Source: Spirogloea muscicola
Taxonomy: Eukaryota > Streptophyta > Zygnematophyceae > Spirogloeales > Spirogloeaceae
DNA: 55,271 nucleotides
NCBI GenBank assembly: GCA_009602725.1
Contig: WELB01000098.1
Span: 40,709 to 95,979, forward strand
Reading direction: 5' to 3'
Below, piece by piece: positions 53,331-55,271 of the stretch (within the stretch, counting starts at the first letter, position 1; every line of letters begins with the position of its first letter). Both the position numbers and the translations under genes were made by a program. The notes below the pieces were generated by a model. That model was not told the DNA's origin and made no database searches. It saw only the letters and a program-made list of their open reading frames with translations.

Positions 53331-53384
53331 CAATCAGGCAGTGAGGTGGAAGGAGCGAGGGCTTTCAATGGAGCGAGGGCTGTG

Positions 53385-53520
53385 ACCTTTGTACATTCCT
53401 TTTGGGCTGGCCAATCACAGCCATCGCCCTCTGCTAGACAAGTCTTTCTTCTTCTTGGGCTGGCCTCTCCGCCATTGTCCATTTTTTTGGGCTGGCTTTT
53501 CGCAGCCCTTGCCCCCATTG
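53385..53520 (+). repeat. Cluster of three LINE 3'-tail hairpin units
   Basis: Units start near 53399, 53457 and 53489, each with TTGGGCTGGC and a CAGCC or decayed right arm. The last keeps GGGCTG-loop-CAGCCC and CCCCCATTG. They lie immediately upstream of the next LINE fragment. Confidence 0.55.
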
Positions 53521-53521
53521 C

Positions 53522-53649
53522 GATCCCTTGCCCACGCTGTCCACACGCGCGCAGGACGCGCTCTGGCCGCTGCCTCCGGGTCTCGGCGGAGTGCCTCCTT
53601 CCCTGCCTCGAGCTACTCGGACCTGATGTTGCTCACTCGCGGGTACTGA
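53522..53649 (+). pseudogene. LINE C-terminal fragment
   Basis: The frame reads RSLAHAVHTRAGRALAAASG, RRSASFPASSYSDLMLLTRG and Y with a stop at 53647-53649. It is the best-preserved example of the YSDLMLLTRGY type of ending and closely matches the fragment at 327-545. Confidence 0.75.
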
Positions 53650-53809
53650 GCTTCCCTAGTATGTTGTCGTGATTGGTAGAGTAGAGGAGTCCTTCCTCGG
53701 CATATCATTCTTCAGCTTTGGACATTATCCATTCTTTCTCTATGGGCGAGCCTTCTCTCATTGGGAGTGCCACTTCTTTCTCCCAGCCACTGCCTTGCAA
53801 GAAAAAGAG

Positions 53810-53880
53810 ATTTGGCTTTCGCGAGGGGGATTGTTTTCCGGCAGCTAGTGTGTCGGATTTGAGGCTCCTCACTCGTCGCT
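53810..53880 (+). pseudogene. LINE C-terminal fragment (short)
   Basis: The plus frame reads GFREGDCFPAASVSDLRLLT then RR, with the conserved ending cut at the last residues. A tail-like GGGCGAGCC and ATTGGGAGTGCC piece lies just upstream at 53742-53775. Confidence 0.5.
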
Positions 53881-54029
53881 TGGCCAGCCCCTCTTGTAAA
53901 ATGAAAGGGCTGAGAAGCGCAAAAAGCACAGAACACCTCTGTATGACTCCTGCGAGTGAATGAGAAGAAGAAAAGACGCTTCCAGGAGAGGGCAGTGGCT
54001 GTGGCTCAATAACCTCTAGGCAGATCAAA

Positions 54030-54440
54030 ATAGCTAGAGGGCGGGAAAACGTCGCCCTGTCGGAACCGGGAGGCAGCCGCCAAGGCGCGGCCTGCCCGCA
54101 AAGTGGATGGCGAATGCTGCGGGCCGCTGCAGGGAGATGGCAAGTCGCATCCTGTACACTTGAGCAAGCCATTCCAACGATCTGGCCCCTTCGAACCTTG
54201 TCAATTCTATTCGGGCTGGTTTTTCACAGCCCTTGCCACCATTGGTAGCGGCAACTTCTTTCCCTTTTCCGACGGCAATGAAGCCGGGCTGCTCGCTCTG
54301 CCCTTTGGCGGCGGGACACAGCACGCCGCGCAAGCCGCTCGTGAAGGCCGAGCCAGCGGGTCCCGAACGCCCCGTGGACGTCGAGTGCAAGCGCGACAAA
54401 CTCGTCGCCAGCGGCGAGTTGCGCGCGATTCCGCTTATGT
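54030..54440 (-). pseudogene. LINE endonuclease end and C-terminus, interrupted by a hairpin tail
   Basis: The minus strand at about 54405-54310 reads LALDVHGAFGTRWLGLHERL in one frame, the nuclease end. A plus-strand hairpin unit (54200-54245) interrupts, and then LAQVYRMRLAISLQRPAAFA follows at about 54170-54100. The copy is thus split by a later tail insertion. Confidence 0.5.
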
Positions 54441-54464
54441 AGCTGCTAAGCGCTTGCAGGAAGA

Positions 54465-54690
54465 AGGGCTCGCCCATTGAGGATAGGGGCTGGAAAAACC
54501 AGCCCAAAAAAGAATGAACAAAGTACGAGAAGGGGGCCAGAGGAAGCGCTAAGAAAGCAAAGCACACAAAGAAAGAAAGCAGCTACAAATCACTCGGTTT
54601 TTTTTTCGCAGCCTTGCCCCCTTGGGAATTTTTGGAACCCCTGCTAAGCAGCAGCAAATAAGAGAGGCTAGGGTCCTGAAACGCTTGTAG
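54465..54690 (-). mobile_element. 5'-truncated LINE copy with tail, minus strand
   Basis: The minus frame ends FQDPSLSYLLLLSRG near 54640. The tail has GGGCTGG-TTTTT-CCAGCCCC at 54480-54506 and CAATGGGCGAGCCC, nearly the same as the copy at 46330-46400. A second tail piece (54715-54760, minus) abuts it. Confidence 0.65.
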
Positions 54691-54779
54691 AAAGAAGAAG
54701 TGGCACTCCCAATGCAAGGGGCTGCGAAAAGCCAGCCCAAAAAAAGAATTCACAAAAGGTTCAGAGGGGCCTAAGAGCG

Positions 54780-55271
54780 GTGAGCAGCTACAAAGGGGCC
54801 TAAGGATGCTATGGTAAACGCTTGTAGAAAGGGCTCGTAGGCCCCTCCGAACCTTTGTCACTTCCTTTAGTGGCCCACCCCCAACCCGACCGTTGGCGCG
54901 CCCGCGCTTGCCCCCCGCGCCGCCGCCGCCGCCGCCGCGGCGGCGGCGGCGGTCCTTTCGCCCCCCGCTGCCGCCGGCTGGCGAGCTGGCGCCGACGAGC
55001 TCATGGCCGCGCCAGGCCCCGGGGCTTCTTCGGGCGCCACGCTCAAGGCCGCGCCAGACCCTGCCCCCGCCCCTCTGGTTGCCTCGCCGCTGCCGAGTTC
55101 CCCCGGTCACCCTCGGCTGGGCAGCAGTTCCCCGTGCCTGCGCCAGCGACAGCTGCTCCTCCCGACGCTTCAAGCCCCGCGGCGGCGGCCTCGGGCGCCC
55201 CGGCCTCCTCTACCCCGGCGGGAGCCGAGCTCGTCCTCCCCTACCAAGCGCCTCCTGTCTTCACGGGCAGC
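54780..55271 (+). other. GC-rich edge, possible start of a gene running off the window
   Basis: One plus frame is open from about 55075 to the end and reads Ala/Pro-rich linker-like sequence ending ELVLPYQAPPVFTGS. A GCC/GGC palindromic run lies at 54918-54955. Nothing recognisable supports a function; it could be a low-complexity exon or chance. Confidence 0.25.

Noticed and set aside
1-55271. CRISPR arrays, operons, riboswitches or bacterial mobile elements
   Set aside because: Genes are spliced and singly transcribed, and the repeats belong to LINE, LTR or simple-sequence classes. No spaced direct-repeat array is present.

Overview
This is a nuclear eukaryotic window from the green lineage, most likely an alga. 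The evidence is a Ycf20-type plastid protein, a TCHQD-class glutathione transferase pair and an EDR2-type PH-START-DUF1336 protein (plant and green-algal families), short spliced exons with GT-AG introns, degenerate TTTAGGG-type telomere-like tracts, and high GC with GCC/GCN runs. One AT-AC (U12-type) intron in SMC1 leans towards the streptophyte side, because many chlorophytes lack the minor spliceosome. That placement is inference. There are no operons; genes are intron-rich and lie on both strands.

Left part (1-38.4 kb), the gene-bearing region. In order: retroelement scraps (1-1 kb); a Ycf20/NPQ7-like plastid protein (+, ends 1869); an unrecognised protein with one long hydrophobic domain (-, 2.8-4.2 kb); isocitrate lyase, seven exons resolved base by base (+, 4.7-7.8 kb); an EDR2-like lipid-binding protein (-, 8.7-14.8 kb); a tandem pair of TCHQD-class GSTs (+, 15.9-17.9 and 19.95-22.6 kb) with the splicing factor CCDC12/cwf18 between them (-, 18.7-19.5 kb); a ten-exon seven-transmembrane protein (-, 23.9-26.8 kb); cohesin subunit SMC1, 19 exons and 1236 residues, apparently intact (+, 28.7-36.0 kb); and CCDC97 (-, 36.5-38.4 kb). 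These are housekeeping genes of central metabolism, chromosome cohesion, splicing, membrane and plastid function, with no visible joint pathway apart from the two splicing-associated proteins.

Right part (38.5-55.3 kb), a retroelement graveyard. It holds three large inverted repeats: 39.5-42.5 kb (LTR-like and Gag-like sequence), 44.07-45.44 kb (Gag-like ORF) and 46.97-48.9 kb (reverse transcriptase). It also holds many 5'-truncated copies of one non-LTR retrotransposon family. The fullest copy (47.9-50.3 kb, broken) shows RT motifs, then a CCHC-like zinc finger, a PD-(D/E)XK restriction-like endonuclease and a conserved C-terminus ending near LTRGY. Copies are followed by a 3' tail carrying a small GGGCTGG/CCAGCCC hairpin. 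That hairpin recurs about 20 times in the window, with two compensatory base-pair changes, and ends up beside SMC1 and the GST/CCDC12 region as well.

Strongest observations: the U12-type intron in SMC1; the three consecutive palindromes, one interrupted by a later LINE insertion; and the hairpin-tailed endonuclease-bearing LINE family. Base quality is imperfect (a 20-N gap, single Ns next to G runs), so frameshifts in the repeat region should not be over-read.
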